Shown here piece after piece: positions 29,375 to 39,510 of a DNA stretch of 64,000 nt (within the stretch, counting starts at the first letter, position 1; every line of letters begins with the position of its first letter). Position numbers and translations under genes: made by a program. The stretch spans positions 93,558-157,557 of the forward strand of contig NW_020169299.1 in NCBI RefSeq assembly GCF_000988165.1, written 5' to 3'. This DNA is from Vairimorpha ceranae (taxonomy: Eukaryota > Microsporidia > Nosematidae). The notes under the pieces were generated by a model. The model was not told the origin of the DNA. It saw nothing but the letters and a program-made list of their open reading frames with translations, and did no database searches.

Positions 29375-30025
29375 ATGAATAATATTCTCCGTTCTTTTTT
29401 AAATAGTTCAGATACATACAAATGTCAATATTGTGGCACAAACGTTATTAAAAATTATTGTTCTGTGTGTAGATCCCATTTTACTATTGTAAATAACAAT
29501 GAACAAAAATATTTATCAGTAGAGATGGATGATTTAGAATTTTTATCTATATCAGATAAACTATGTCCTTTATGTACTAGATACTACAAAAATAGTAAAT
29601 ATATTATAAGATCTACATCTTTTTCAGATTATTTTGCTAAACTAAAATTCTGTAAAAAATGTAAAAATGATAGTAAAAAGTTTATAAGGAATATGTTTTA
29701 TAAAAATTTTACTTTAAACAGACGGTTAGAAAATGTTTATTCATCTCGTATCATACTTTTATTTCTTATTCTATTTCATATGTGTGGTGAAAATCAGATA
29801 TTTTACTATTTCAATATACTTTACAACTGGTTTATATATTCTTATTCAGATATTGTAATATGTTTAATATTTTGTTTAGGAAGAAATTACTGGTTTGTAA
29901 GAGGGTTATATTTATTATATAGCTGTTATATATTGTTTAGTAGAAAAAGATACTTTTTTTACATGCCTGTAAATTTAGAGAAAGAAGAAAATATAGATAA
30001 ACATATAAAAGAATTAACAATATAA
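29375..30025 (+). CDS. Ima1/Samp1-like nuclear envelope zinc protein
   Basis: The N-terminal 100 residues hold four CxxC pairs at C17/C20, C29/C32, C64/C67 and C93/C96. The CxxC-x8-CxxC followed about 30 residues later by a second set matches the Ima1_N domain of inner-nuclear-membrane proteins Ima1 (fission yeast) and Samp1/TMEM201 (animals). Those proteins link the nuclear envelope to the spindle and LINC complexes. Three hydrophobic segments follow (about 125-145, 150-172, 178-195) and a short acidic tail. Ima1 proteins are larger (about 500 residues), so this would be a minimal form. TACCCCTGA immediately precedes the ATG. Any zinc-ribbon membrane protein remains possible. Confidence 0.5.
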   Translation: MNNILRSFLNSSDTYKCQYCGTNVIKNYCSVCRSHFTIVNNNEQKYLSVEMDDLEFLSISDKLCPLCTRYYKNSKYIIRSTSFSDYFAKLKFCKKCKNDSKKFIRNMFYKNFTLNRRLENVYSSRIILLFLILFHMCGENQIFYYFNILYNWFIYSYSDIVICLIFCLGRNYWFVRGLYLLYSCYILFSRKRYFFYMPVNLEKEENIDKHIKELTI

Positions 30026-30193
30026 TTTAAATTACTTAGTGATAGCAATTTATTATAAAATTATTGAAGAATACTTGGCATTGATAATTAATATCAACTA
30101 AACAAAGCTAAAGACAATTGAAAATATTTGGTATTATTTGTTTGTTAATATACAAAATATTACATAAATCACTAAAACTTGAAATAAAATAAT

Positions 30194-33100
30194 TTATTCT
30201 ACATTAAGAATTACATTTAAAATTAAATCTTTTTTATACCCACCAATGTAATCGATTTTACTAAAAATACTTCTTATTGTTCCTCTATGTTCGTATATTA
30301 AGAAATTATAAATAAAATAGTCAACAATTCTTTCCTTGCTTTTATTATCTACATAACCATAAATTTCATACAATCTATCAATACTTTGTATGTTATTTTT
30401 ACTAGTAAGTATTTTAATAAGATTCTCATATTCAGTAATATTTTTATATGACACATCTAAAATATATTTATAATTTCTTCTAATTATAAGTTTTTGTAAT
30501 TTTGCATTATTCAATCTATTAAATACTTTTTTATATAAATTTATATCTGTACTATTACAGTTACACAGATATAAGTAAATTATTTCAATATCACAATCAG
30601 AAATATTTATATTTGTAGTATTCTGTAATAAATAAGCCATTGACTCAGTATAATCTTTATTACTTTTTGTAATGTATTCAAAAAGTGTTTTTTTATCATT
30701 TTCATTAAGTAATTTTAATAAATCTAAATTATTTATAAGATCGTTATTATACATCAATAAAGTATAAACAAGATAATAGTTATTTTCTATGATTTTAAAT
30801 ACACTATTACAATGTAGTCTTTCTGTTAAATATTTAAGCATAAATTCTTTATCCTTCTCTAACAAAATATCTCCGATTTCTGTTATTAATGTGTTACTTC
30901 CTGGCATTATTATGTTACTTTCTGTTATTAATGCGCTGTCTCCCATTTCTTTTATTAACGTATTACCATCAATTTCTGTTATTAATGTGTTATCCACATT
31001 TATTTCCATTAAATATTCTTTGCACTCAGTAATAAGTTTATTTTTCTTTATGCCATGTAGTAGTAAAAGAGGATATATATTTGTGTATCTTTTACAGTAT
31101 TTTAAATCAAAAATATTAATATATTTAGTAATTAATTCATTAATAACATTATTAGAAATATCTGGTATGTAATAATAATAGTAATTAAGATACTTTAAAA
31201 TATCTTTATAAATAGATCTTATTAAAATGTTATAATTTTCTATTCTATTTTTTAAAATTTCACTAACTCTTTTTCTTATTAATCCGTTGTCATCGTATTT
31301 ATAAATATACAGTAATGTACATATCTTGTTAGTAAGAATTTGCTTGGATAATATTTCAACACAAGACATTCGAGTACTAGAATTAATAAATGATTCATGA
31401 GATACAAATTTAAAAACAATATCATTATGTTCTGTATTATCTTCAGATTGGTCATTTTTTTTATAAATTAATTTAGAAAATGCATGCACTGCAATCTTGT
31501 TTTCTTTAGTACAATAAATCTGTTTTAAAACAGGAAAATAATTGTCTAAATATTTATAAAATATTTCCAAGTCAAAAGCATATGCTAAAAAGTTGGGTCT
31601 ACTACTTAACACTGTATTATTATCTAAATCTTTAAAAATAACTTGCTTATTCAAATCATCATTATTTATTATCTTTAAAACTTCTACAAGAAAATATGCA
31701 ATTCTAAGATCATTGTCTATATTTTTAAATAATAAATCTAATGAATCTATTGACAAATTATTTATATTTAATCTTACAATATTAATACATTCTTCGGTGT
31801 AAAAGTTATTCTGTATCACAAATAAGCTTATTATTTGAAAAACCTCTTTTTTAAACAGATCTTTATTTATTACTATCTGTTGTATCTTACTCAATATAAT
31901 AAATATATACTCTTTATATTCTTTAATATATCTTCTAATTAATTCTAAAATAAGTATAAGACTTGTATCATCAATCATGTAATTAAACTGTAAGGAAAGA
32001 ATACTAAGTAATGTATTATTAACATTAATTTTATCTATAAAAGATTCTATAATTTGAGATTTTATAGAATTTATATCTTGATTTATGCAATGCATACTAT
32101 TTAATAATCTTTTACTTTCTAAAACACACGACATATTGGTGTCATTTAGTAAATTTATTAATATTTTGATGTATTTATTATCAAGTGTAGGTATAAACTT
32201 AAGAATGTATTTAAAATCTTTATCAGATACATTTAGTGAATGAAACAAATATTTGTTTGATAAATAATTCATATATAAAAAACTAGAAGATGTTTTATCT
32301 TTAGTTAAATTTAGATTCTGAATAATATAATGAGATATTAACCGATCACTGTATTTATAAAAAAAATAAATACCTTCATCATATCTAACATGATAAATAA
32401 TACTTACTAGTCCTATTTTGTCATCTGTAAGTAAATCTAAATCTTTAAAAGATGTTGTAGACACCTTATAAATCAAATTACCTTTATTTTTACAAATCAT
32501 ATAATGTGCACTTTTATAAATATTTAATATTGTAAAAATATTTTTTCCTTCTTCTAATGTACATTCATGACAGTTAATATTTTCCAAATACTTCAATGCA
32601 TATTTTTCGTGATTTATGCAATATTTAAAAAATAAATCTGTATTTTTTAATTTTTCATAAATAAAATCAGATTCTATTGTTTTTAAAATATTTTGTTTAT
32701 ACTGTATTAAATTAGTATCATTACTTTCAATGTTAAAAATCTTAATATCACATTTATGTAACTTTTGATTAAAACTTTGTTTAAGTAAAATTTCATAATA
32801 GATCTTTCTTTCATCCTCAAATTTTTTTGTTATTATATTTACTAATTCTTCAGTAGGAATATAAATAGCCTTATCAATCATTTCTTTCTTTAAGTTGGTA
32901 AATTCGTATTTTTCAATATCAGATATTTTAAAATCTCTAATTAAAAAGTCATCTGGTATTTTATCAATTTTTTCTAAATTTGTTTTTAAATAATCAACCA
33001 AGTTAAAATTAATTAATGAAAAATAAAGTGACTCATCTAAAACTTTAAATATTCTATTGTAGTAAAATATTTTATCTAATGAAGTAGTATCATTAAAAAA

Positions 33101-34045
33101 GCACAAAACATTAACAATAATTTCTAATAAAAGAATATCTACATCTCTATTAAACATTGACATTAAATTAACTTTTTTATATGTTTTATAAAAAGTATCC
33201 TTGTCTAAACTTATCTGCTCAGTATTAACTGAATTATACTTTTTATGCGGATTTATTAAACATGGAATCCCCTTAAGTAAATTATAAATCTTCATATGTG
33301 GATACCAGTTGTGATCTATTTTTATACCATTATTTTTGTATTCATCTAAAGATAAATTATGCATTCTTAAATAAAATTCAAAATCATCACTTTTCACATA
33401 TTTTACAAGAAACTTATTTTCACCAAATCCTTGACTAATAGCTGCATTCCTAAACAAATCAAATTTCATTAGATCCTCTTTAATATCAATAAACTGTAAG
33501 TCGGGGCGTAGTGACGAGATAAGATTAATAAAATAAGAAATATCAACACCTGATGACAAAACAATGTCAACAAAATTGGGAGGTAAAAATCTTTTGTAAA
33601 AATTGAGAAATCGTGCTACGATTTTTGGAACATAAATATTATTTTTAAGATAAATTTTCATATCTTTAAACTCATTATATTTATGCATTTTTAATATTCT
33701 TCTACACACAAATACATAAGAAATATCTGTAGATAATTTATCTAAATGGTAAAGTATAGCCAGATGATCTTGTCGATTTATTAAATCGATAAGTTTATCA
33801 AGCTGTTTGTCATTAATTTCTACTTTAAGAAAGTATTTAAGACTATAAAGTTTTTTATCATTCTGTATTTTTAAAGTTTGTAAGAGGGAATCGGGAATAA
33901 AATGCAAAAACTTCATTTTATCGTGTTCTACAATTTTGTATAAAGCGACCTTTGTTTGTAGATCTGCTGGTAATTTATGCATATTTTTTACATATTTTTT
34001 TATCAAAAAAGGAGACTTTTTAAGGGCCAAATAATCAAGATTCAT
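30194..34045 (-). CDS. Very large helical-repeat-like protein, function unknown
   Basis: This 1283-residue protein is the longest in the window and has no motif I recognise. It looks all-alpha and Leu/Ile/Asn/Lys-rich, with repeated helix-pair patterns suggesting HEAT/ARM-type solenoid structure. The segment near residues 910-945 (LLYIYKYDDNGLIRKRVSEILKNRI) is HEAT-like and loosely recalls Gcn1, Ecm29 or Mms19, none of which I can confirm. Residues about 1012-1061 contain a degenerate short repeat based on NTLITEI, mirrored in the DNA. No signal peptide or membrane span was seen. TTTTACCCC lies immediately before the ATG. It converges with the Ima1-like gene 168 bp away. Confidence 0.7.
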   Translation of the reverse strand: MNLDYLALKKSPFLIKKYVKNMHKLPADLQTKVALYKIVEHDKMKFLHFIPDSLLQTLKIQNDKKLYSLKYFLKVEINDKQLDKLIDLINRQDHLAILYHLDKLSTDISYVFVCRRILKMHKYNEFKDMKIYLKNNIYVPKIVARFLNFYKRFLPPNFVDIVLSSGVDISYFINLISSLRPDLQFIDIKEDLMKFDLFRNAAISQGFGENKFLVKYVKSDDFEFYLRMHNLSLDEYKNNGIKIDHNWYPHMKIYNLLKGIPCLINPHKKYNSVNTEQISLDKDTFYKTYKKVNLMSMFNRDVDILLLEIIVNVLCFFNDTTSLDKIFYYNRIFKVLDESLYFSLINFNLVDYLKTNLEKIDKIPDDFLIRDFKISDIEKYEFTNLKKEMIDKAIYIPTEELVNIITKKFEDERKIYYEILLKQSFNQKLHKCDIKIFNIESNDTNLIQYKQNILKTIESDFIYEKLKNTDLFFKYCINHEKYALKYLENINCHECTLEEGKNIFTILNIYKSAHYMICKNKGNLIYKVSTTSFKDLDLLTDDKIGLVSIIYHVRYDEGIYFFYKYSDRLISHYIIQNLNLTKDKTSSSFLYMNYLSNKYLFHSLNVSDKDFKYILKFIPTLDNKYIKILINLLNDTNMSCVLESKRLLNSMHCINQDINSIKSQIIESFIDKINVNNTLLSILSLQFNYMIDDTSLILILELIRRYIKEYKEYIFIILSKIQQIVINKDLFKKEVFQIISLFVIQNNFYTEECINIVRLNINNLSIDSLDLLFKNIDNDLRIAYFLVEVLKIINNDDLNKQVIFKDLDNNTVLSSRPNFLAYAFDLEIFYKYLDNYFPVLKQIYCTKENKIAVHAFSKLIYKKNDQSEDNTEHNDIVFKFVSHESFINSSTRMSCVEILSKQILTNKICTLLYIYKYDDNGLIRKRVSEILKNRIENYNILIRSIYKDILKYLNYYYYYIPDISNNVINELITKYINIFDLKYCKRYTNIYPLLLLHGIKKNKLITECKEYLMEINVDNTLITEIDGNTLIKEMGDSALITESNIIMPGSNTLITEIGDILLEKDKEFMLKYLTERLHCNSVFKIIENNYYLVYTLLMYNNDLINNLDLLKLLNENDKKTLFEYITKSNKDYTESMAYLLQNTTNINISDCDIEIIYLYLCNCNSTDINLYKKVFNRLNNAKLQKLIIRRNYKYILDVSYKNITEYENLIKILTSKNNIQSIDRLYEIYGYVDNKSKERIVDYFIYNFLIYEHRGTIRSIFSKIDYIGGYKKDLILNVILNVE
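30861..31010. repeat. Coding micro-repeat inside the 1283-residue protein
   Basis: Several imperfect copies of a 30-40 bp unit built on TTTCTGTTATTAATGTGTTA encode NTLITEI-like blocks (residues about 1012-1061). The reading frame is kept, so copy number can change the protein length by small steps. Confidence 0.75.
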
Positions 34046-34422
34046 GGGGTAAAAAATATATTTCTATACATTAAATTGAATAAAGATTATAGAAAAAGTT
34101 TTTATTAATTTTGAAAAAACTTGTTATTTTTTAAACTAATAAACTAATATATGTATTATTAACTTATTTTATTGATTTAAGACGTAATGTTTGAAAAAAT
34201 AATATAAAATTACATTTTATTCAGTTTAAAGTAAATGGAAGCTAAGAGTTAAATTTAAAAAATGTAAAATTAATAAGAAAATAAAGATACACTTTTTTGT
34301 AATAATTTACATAGCTCTTTATATCTACGGACGTATGTATAATACTCTCACAGATAATTTGTAATTGAAAGAATATAAAAAATTATTTACGGGTTACTTA
34401 AAAAATTATAAAATAAATTATA
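34046..34422. other. Intergenic region downstream of tRNA-Gly
   Basis: This AT-rich tract is the 5' side of the 1283-residue protein gene and contains the run of T residues that would end tRNA transcription. No other feature was seen. Confidence 0.5.
34396..34401 (-). terminator. Pol III terminator of tRNA-Gly
   Basis: On the transcribed (minus) strand an oligo-T run follows the tRNA 3' end by about 20 nt, as expected for RNA polymerase III termination. Confidence 0.5.
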
Positions 34423-34493
34423 TGCACTAACCGGGAATCGAACCCAGGCCAACAGCTTGGAAGGCTGTTGTCATACCACTAGACCATTAGTGC
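34423..34493 (-). tRNA. tRNA-Gly(UCC)
   Basis: The minus strand folds into a 71-nt cloverleaf. The acceptor stem pairs GCACTAA with TTAGTGC, with discriminator A at 34423. The D arm carries AGTGGTA. The anticodon stem ACAGC/GCTGT encloses loop CTTCCAA, giving anticodon TCC, which reads GGA codons. The T arm contains GGTTCGATTCC, the B box for RNA polymerase III, and TGGTCTAGTGG serves as the A box. CCA is not encoded and there is no intron. It is the only tRNA found in the window. Confidence 0.96.
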
Positions 34494-34606
34494 TCAAAAA
34501 AGCATTTTACTATAAACATATGTAATTTAATATCGTCTTTAACATACAAAAATAAATAAAAAAACAATAAAAATAATATAATTGTAAAATAAACATAAAA
34601 TAATTT

Positions 34607-35449
34607 TTATTCTTCTCTTTTTATTTTTTTACTAACTTCCTCTTCAGTACTTAAATCATTCTGCTCATTTTTCCATTGTATTAAAAATGTATGAATACTA
34701 GGCGGTACCATTACATTTAGTTCGATAAAATTATAATTAATTTTATGTCCTTTGTATTCAAAAACATCTTCTTGATTTTTTTCTTCCGTAATCGTTTTTT
34801 CTAATTCTTCATTTACTTGATTAAATTCTTCAGGTTGTATCTCGTCACTATTACTCATTTCATTATTAGTAACTTTTTCTACCATAGCATCTGTAAATGA
34901 CCTGGGTGTGTCATCTTCCTCGTCCTGGCTACAAGATTCATTTATGTTTTCTACAATTTCCTTTTCTTCACATTCTTCATCTTCAACAACCAAATCTTCC
35001 AAATTACCATTTTCGTCTTCCTCCTCTTCCATATCTTCATCATTAATATCTTCTGCATCATCATCATTGTATAAAAGCTTATCATTTGGTATTCCAGGGT
35101 AGTATACATCTACAATATATCCTATTCTTATAAATTGCTCTTCTTTATATTTTCCTACAATAATAATAGAAGTAAGACCAAATAATTGATCATAAGGAAT
35201 AACTTTTATGTCGGGTGCATCAGCTTCAAGAGTAAATTTTATGTTACCTTTTGGAATTGGAAAAATTTCTGTCTCAGATAATACTTGATCTTCATTCTCA
35301 TTACTTACATTTACAGTATAAAATATAGTAAATATTACCTTTTCTTCCAAATCTTCTTTACAATGCATTTCTAACTCAAACTCAAAAGGATCAAGAGCTT
35401 TACGGACGGTATCTTTAAGATCTATTTTTTTAAGTGTAAGAGTTTCCAT
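34607..35449 (-). CDS. ASF1: ASF1 histone H3-H4 chaperone
   Basis: This chaperone delivers H3-H4 to CAF-1 and HIR for nucleosome assembly. The N-terminal 115 residues form the immunoglobulin-like core: DPFEFELEM, FTIFYTV, FPIPKGNIKFTLEADAPD, IPYDQLFGLTSIIIVGKYKEEQFIRIGYIVDVYYPG, aligning with the family's core blocks. The FIRIGYIV strand is the H3-binding region. An acidic tail follows, as in yeast Asf1. Unusually, the C-terminal 60 residues are not acidic only but contain an ordered-looking stretch (YKGHKINYNFIELNVMVPPSIHTFLIQW). The length of 280 equals that of yeast. The start context is ATGCCTT before ATG, a weak form of the CCC signal. Confidence 0.9.
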   Translation of the reverse strand: METLTLKKIDLKDTVRKALDPFEFELEMHCKEDLEEKVIFTIFYTVNVSNENEDQVLSETEIFPIPKGNIKFTLEADAPDIKVIPYDQLFGLTSIIIVGKYKEEQFIRIGYIVDVYYPGIPNDKLLYNDDDAEDINDEDMEEEEDENGNLEDLVVEDEECEEKEIVENINESCSQDEEDDTPRSFTDAMVEKVTNNEMSNSDEIQPEEFNQVNEELEKTITEEKNQEDVFEYKGHKINYNFIELNVMVPPSIHTFLIQWKNEQNDLSTEEEVSKKIKREE

Positions 35450-36161
35450 AAGGCATAAAAATGAAAAAAAAATATTTGAAGACTCAAACTTTTTATATAT
35501 TTTAACAAATTTATCTTAAATTATAAATTGTATGAACATAAATAAAAGGTATAATTATTTTAGATGATATGATAATTTTTATTAAAATATGCATATAAAA
35601 AATACCATCTTGAATTTACAACAAAGAAATGAAGAAACTTTAAAAAATTGAAAGAATAACAAGTTACTATAATTGTAAATATTAATTAATTTTTTATTAT
35701 TTTCTAACATGTATTTTTAATAACTTATAAAATAAGTTGTAATTGTTATTATTTTTATTAAAAAGTAACCTTTATTCTTTTTTTATTAAATTTACAACAT
35801 TTGACAGTAAAGTAAATACACTTTTTAGGTATTTTCTAATTAAAAAAGAATACTCGTTTTTGTGTGAAAGTATAAAAAGATATTATATGTTTTAGTTCTA
35901 TCTACAAATACAATAATAGTGACTTTTATCTACCAAAACGTTGTTATTTTATTCTTAAAAAATAATCTTAAAATTTTTTAAAAATATAAAAAGAAATAGC
36001 ATATCAATTTCCTATCTTTTATAACAATTAACTTACTTACAATACACAACAGATTTTAATAAATAACACTAAAATAAGAAGCATTCTTATAAATTGCATA
36101 TAATTTATATTTATATGCATTATTTTTAATTTTTGTTATTCTAATTTTTTCACCCCTTAAA
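35450..36161. other. Divergent intergenic region, ASF1/P2
   Basis: This AT-rich promoter region serves two divergent genes. No ORF, RNA gene or repeat was seen. ACCCCTTAAA stands immediately before the P2 ATG. Confidence 0.5.
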
Positions 36162-36485
36162 ATGGATCTTGTTAGTGCTTGTTTGATGTTTGAATGCACC
36201 GGAACTCAGAAAACAGAAGAAAATTACAGGAAATTATATTCTGCTATTAATGCTTCTGTAGATGAAGATACACTTGTTGCTTTTATTAATAAAACTAGTG
36301 ATATGAGCGTAGAAGAAATTTTGTCTAAAGGAAATAGTATCATTGAATCTATCGCATTACAAGTTGCTTCTTCGCAGCCACAAGCTGAAACTACAAAAGT
36401 AGAGGAAAAGAAAGAAGAAGTTAAGGAAGAGGAGGAAGAAGTAGTAGAAGTTAATTTATTCGGAGATGATGATGATTTCTTTTAA
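36162..36485 (+). CDS. RPP2: Acidic ribosomal stalk protein P2
   Basis: This component of the large-subunit stalk recruits translation GTPases. The N-terminal helical dimerisation domain, SVDEDTLVAFINKTSDMSVEEILSKGNSII at about residues 32-61, matches P2 rather than P1 (compare the usual VDE-x-R-I-x-x-L ... SVEELI-x-EG pattern). A glutamate/lysine-rich hinge follows, then an acidic C-terminal tail. The very end, VNLFGDDDDFF, keeps the acid-plus-Phe/Leu character of the canonical DDDMGFGLFD tail but with a different order, so binding of elongation factors could differ. The length of 107 is typical. Confidence 0.88.
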   Translation: MDLVSACLMFECTGTQKTEENYRKLYSAINASVDEDTLVAFINKTSDMSVEEILSKGNSIIESIALQVASSQPQAETTKVEEKKEEVKEEEEEVVEVNLFGDDDDFF

Positions 36486-37072
36486 TTAAATTTATTACGC
36501 ATCAATTTTTTTAAAAATATTATTTTGGTGTATGTCAAAAAAATCATGTCACTTTATGACAATTTTTACTTGTTTGCATAGTTATTTTCTATGCTTAAAA
36601 GATTTTAACTTAAGTGTCTTACGGTCATTAAAGAGTGTTTTATTAACAATATATGAATGTTTAAAAGTTATTTTTGTACTTTAAAATAAGAAATGCCTTT
36701 AAGATTATTTTCATTAACTTTTAGCTTTTTTCATTTAAAAACCGTTAAATTGGGAAGACTTGTAAAAAAAACATGATTTCTTAGAACCACCATTTCTATC
36801 AAATAAAATGGCTAATTATTAATTAATAAATTTTTAAATTTTTGGTATATACAAACATATAGACTTACAAATTTATTGTCTTTTATGTCAAAATCTAAAT
36901 TGATTGCACCACAAAAAGTAAATATTTATTAAAATTTTTAAAATAATGGCTAGTAGCATACAGCGAACTTGAAAAGTCTAAAAAATGTAAATAAATATTT
37001 AATCCAATAAAAGGCTTATATTCATATTATAAATAATTATTATTTCTGTATTCTCTTTTTAAATCCCTTTAA
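36486..37072. other. AT-rich intergenic tract
   Basis: This lies between two co-directional genes. There is a small imperfect palindrome around TCATGTCACTTTATGACA near 36543. No gene or repeat was found. Confidence 0.45.
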
Positions 37073-38083
37073 ATGTCCTCAGAAATATATACAAAGGCAA
37101 ACTTACACCCTCAGATTACTTCCTTGGATCATTTATTAATTATTGATTACAATTTTGATGCTAATAATGGAACTAAGTTGGCGCTTTTTGATCTAGATTC
37201 TACTCTTTTAAAATATTATGATAGTAATATTGAGAAATTTGAATACATGTATCCTTGTATTCCTAATATGCTTATAACACTTCATTCTACTGGCTATAAA
37301 CTCTTTATTGTGTCAAATCAATCACTAGCTAATCAATCAAATGAAATTGAAAAAATCAAAAAAAAAATTCATAAATTTGTATGCGATATCAAACTTCCCT
37401 GGTTAATTTTTATTGTTCTTGGTCGTAATAAATACAGAAAGCCATGTACAGGAATATATGACTATATACTTAAGTTAATTAGAGTTACACCACAAAATGT
37501 ATTCTATGTAGGAGATGCTGCTGGTCCTAGACCGAATTGTTATTCGGCGTATCACGATATTAAATTTGCGTACAATTGTAAGATTAAATTTTACACACCT
37601 GAACAATATTTTCTTAACAAAAAAGAAAAATGTTATTTTAAACATTTTAACGTTACAGATTATTTACCCGAGAAACTTAATATTACTTTTGTACCTAAAA
37701 AGTCAAAATACATTTTTTTATACGGTACAAAAAAATATAGTGGTGTGACTACTTTTATTAAAAAGTACTATTCAGATTATACTGTTACTTGTACACAGGA
37801 TTTTCATGATAAAAGTATTTTTGTTAACTGCAATGATCTTACTTTTATAAATAAAATACAAAAAGAGGCTAGTTTTTATGTTTTAGATTATTCTAAAAAT
37901 ATTTTAACATGGACTAAAGGGTTTTTTTATGTCAGTGGAATGTACTATGATAAGTCTTTTAAACCTGTAAAAAAGTATGTACTTGAACAATTGAAAGATA
38001 TGCTTATTAATGTACCATTTATTTATGACGAGGAGAATTTTACAGAAGAACAAAGAAAAATAGCAAGATTACAACTTTGTTAA
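37073..38083 (+). CDS. Polynucleotide 3'-phosphatase (PNKP-like) with degenerate kinase half
   Basis: This DNA-repair enzyme removes 3' phosphates from broken ends. The phosphatase half is intact: FDLDSTLL with nucleophile D40 and D42, VSNQS at about 80, RKPCTG at 122-127, and YVGDAAG at 145-151, followed by the PNKP-typical TPEQYFL. The C-terminal half aligns with the 5'-kinase domain but its P-loop reads GTKKYSGVTT (218-227), with valine replacing the essential lysine of GxxxxGK[ST]. Kinase activity is therefore probably lost, as in yeast Tpp1, which lacks the domain altogether. The N-terminal FHA domain of human PNKP is absent. The length is 336. AATCCCTTTAA precedes the ATG. Confidence 0.85.
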   Translation: MSSEIYTKANLHPQITSLDHLLIIDYNFDANNGTKLALFDLDSTLLKYYDSNIEKFEYMYPCIPNMLITLHSTGYKLFIVSNQSLANQSNEIEKIKKKIHKFVCDIKLPWLIFIVLGRNKYRKPCTGIYDYILKLIRVTPQNVFYVGDAAGPRPNCYSAYHDIKFAYNCKIKFYTPEQYFLNKKEKCYFKHFNVTDYLPEKLNITFVPKKSKYIFLYGTKKYSGVTTFIKKYYSDYTVTCTQDFHDKSIFVNCNDLTFINKIQKEASFYVLDYSKNILTWTKGFFYVSGMYYDKSFKPVKKYVLEQLKDMLINVPFIYDEENFTEEQRKIARLQLC

Positions 38084-38094
38084 TTAAACAATAT

Positions 38095-38424
38095 TTATTT
38101 ATTATTTATTATTTTTTCATAATATTTTACTTTCTCTAGAACACTAACATGTTTACATTCACATAAAACTTTTTCTTTAAAAATTTTGGGTTGTTTTTGT
38201 TTTTTCTTTAAAGCATTTTGTGTTTCAAATTTTTTAAATAATTTTAGGTTTTTTATACTTTCAGTTTCAAAGCGTTCTGCTAGTTCTTTTACGCGTCCAA
38301 GTGAAATTTTCGGGCACTGACATTTTTCTGCACACAATAAATGTATATAACATATGCTATCTAAAAAACTAGTACTAGTATTGTATTTACTGAACATAGA
38401 CATATTCTTGTAGTGTATGTGCAT
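38095..38424 (-). CDS. Small Cys/Lys-rich hypothetical protein
   Basis: This 109-residue reading frame has no recognised family. Cysteines cluster in CYIHLLCAEKCQCP (about residues 25-38) and CEC near residue 88, and the middle is basic and helical, so zinc or nucleic-acid binding is conceivable. The start lacks a CCC tract. A second in-frame ATG eight codons in (MSMFSKY) is equally plausible. It converges on the PNKP-like gene with only 11 bp between stops, so the transcripts would overlap. It could be a real small gene or a chance frame. Confidence 0.5.
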   Translation of the reverse strand: MHIHYKNMSMFSKYNTSTSFLDSICYIHLLCAEKCQCPKISLGRVKELAERFETESIKNLKLFKKFETQNALKKKQKQPKIFKEKVLCECKHVSVLEKVKYYEKIINNK

Positions 38425-39510
38425 TAATAATTTAATATTTTAAATATAAAAAAAAAATATACCAATGAAATTTAGTAAAAAGTTACTGGGTGAAATAATT
38501 TCATAGAAACACTAACATTAGCTTTTAATAGTAACAAAATTGTTTCATAGAGAATATACGTTTTTATTGCATTTTTAGAATTAAAAATGACACATTTAAA
38601 ATTAATATTTAATTTTTAATGTTAATTTTAAAATTAAAAAATAACCTAGATAACATTTTTTAACAATAACAATATTATTATGTTATTGTATGTTACTAGA
38701 CTAAGAATTTTGATTTTACTAGCGTGGGTTTATATGCCTACATTATTAACGATGTAAAAAAAGACAATTTCTTACTAACAATAATAAAAAGATAGTTGAC
38801 TTAAAAAATAACAAAATGACAATTTGTAAAGTTTTGTCATAAATTTTGTACCAATTTGCAAACATTTTAATGAAAGGTATACAACTCTAATGTTAAAAAT
38901 AATAAAATTTCTTTTAACAACATTAAAATTGCTTATCTAAAAAGTTCAATATGATAGAAATTTTTTCTTCTGTTATATAAATAGGCACGTGAAGAAATAT
39001 TAAGATTGCAAATTATATTTACTGATATAACTTCATTAATTTGCATCAGATATGAGCATTAAATAAATATTCAAGTTTAATTAATTATACACAACGTATA
39101 ACTTTCTCTAATATGCTTTTTTATGCCAAGTATATAAAATTTATCTAATTTACATTTTACATTTATTAAAAACTATAAAAAATAAAAACACAAAATTAAA
39201 TGTTGTAATTCACTAGTTTTTATTTAAACCAATAAATAATTACTAATATTTGGTTATTATTTAATGTTACATGTTAATATATTATTAAACTATTTTAAAG
39301 CATTAATTATATGCTAAATTTTAATATTAAATGTAGCAAGCCATTTTCTATTTCATCTTTTTGTGTTTATAAAAAAAAGAAAATAACAAAAAATTTCTCT
39401 CATTAACACTTTAATTTTATAAAAACCAAGTTATTTTAAAAAATATTTAAGTCTTAGATTTATTAATATTTCTGAAACATTTTAATACATTACATTATAA
39501 AAACAAAACC
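38425..39510. other. Divergent gene-free tract
   Basis: This is 1.1 kb of AT-rich DNA upstream of the acid phosphatase. A short patch near 38700-38760 (ACTAGCGTGGGTTTATATGCC) is less AT-rich. No ORF, RNA gene or clear repeat was found. Confidence 0.45.
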
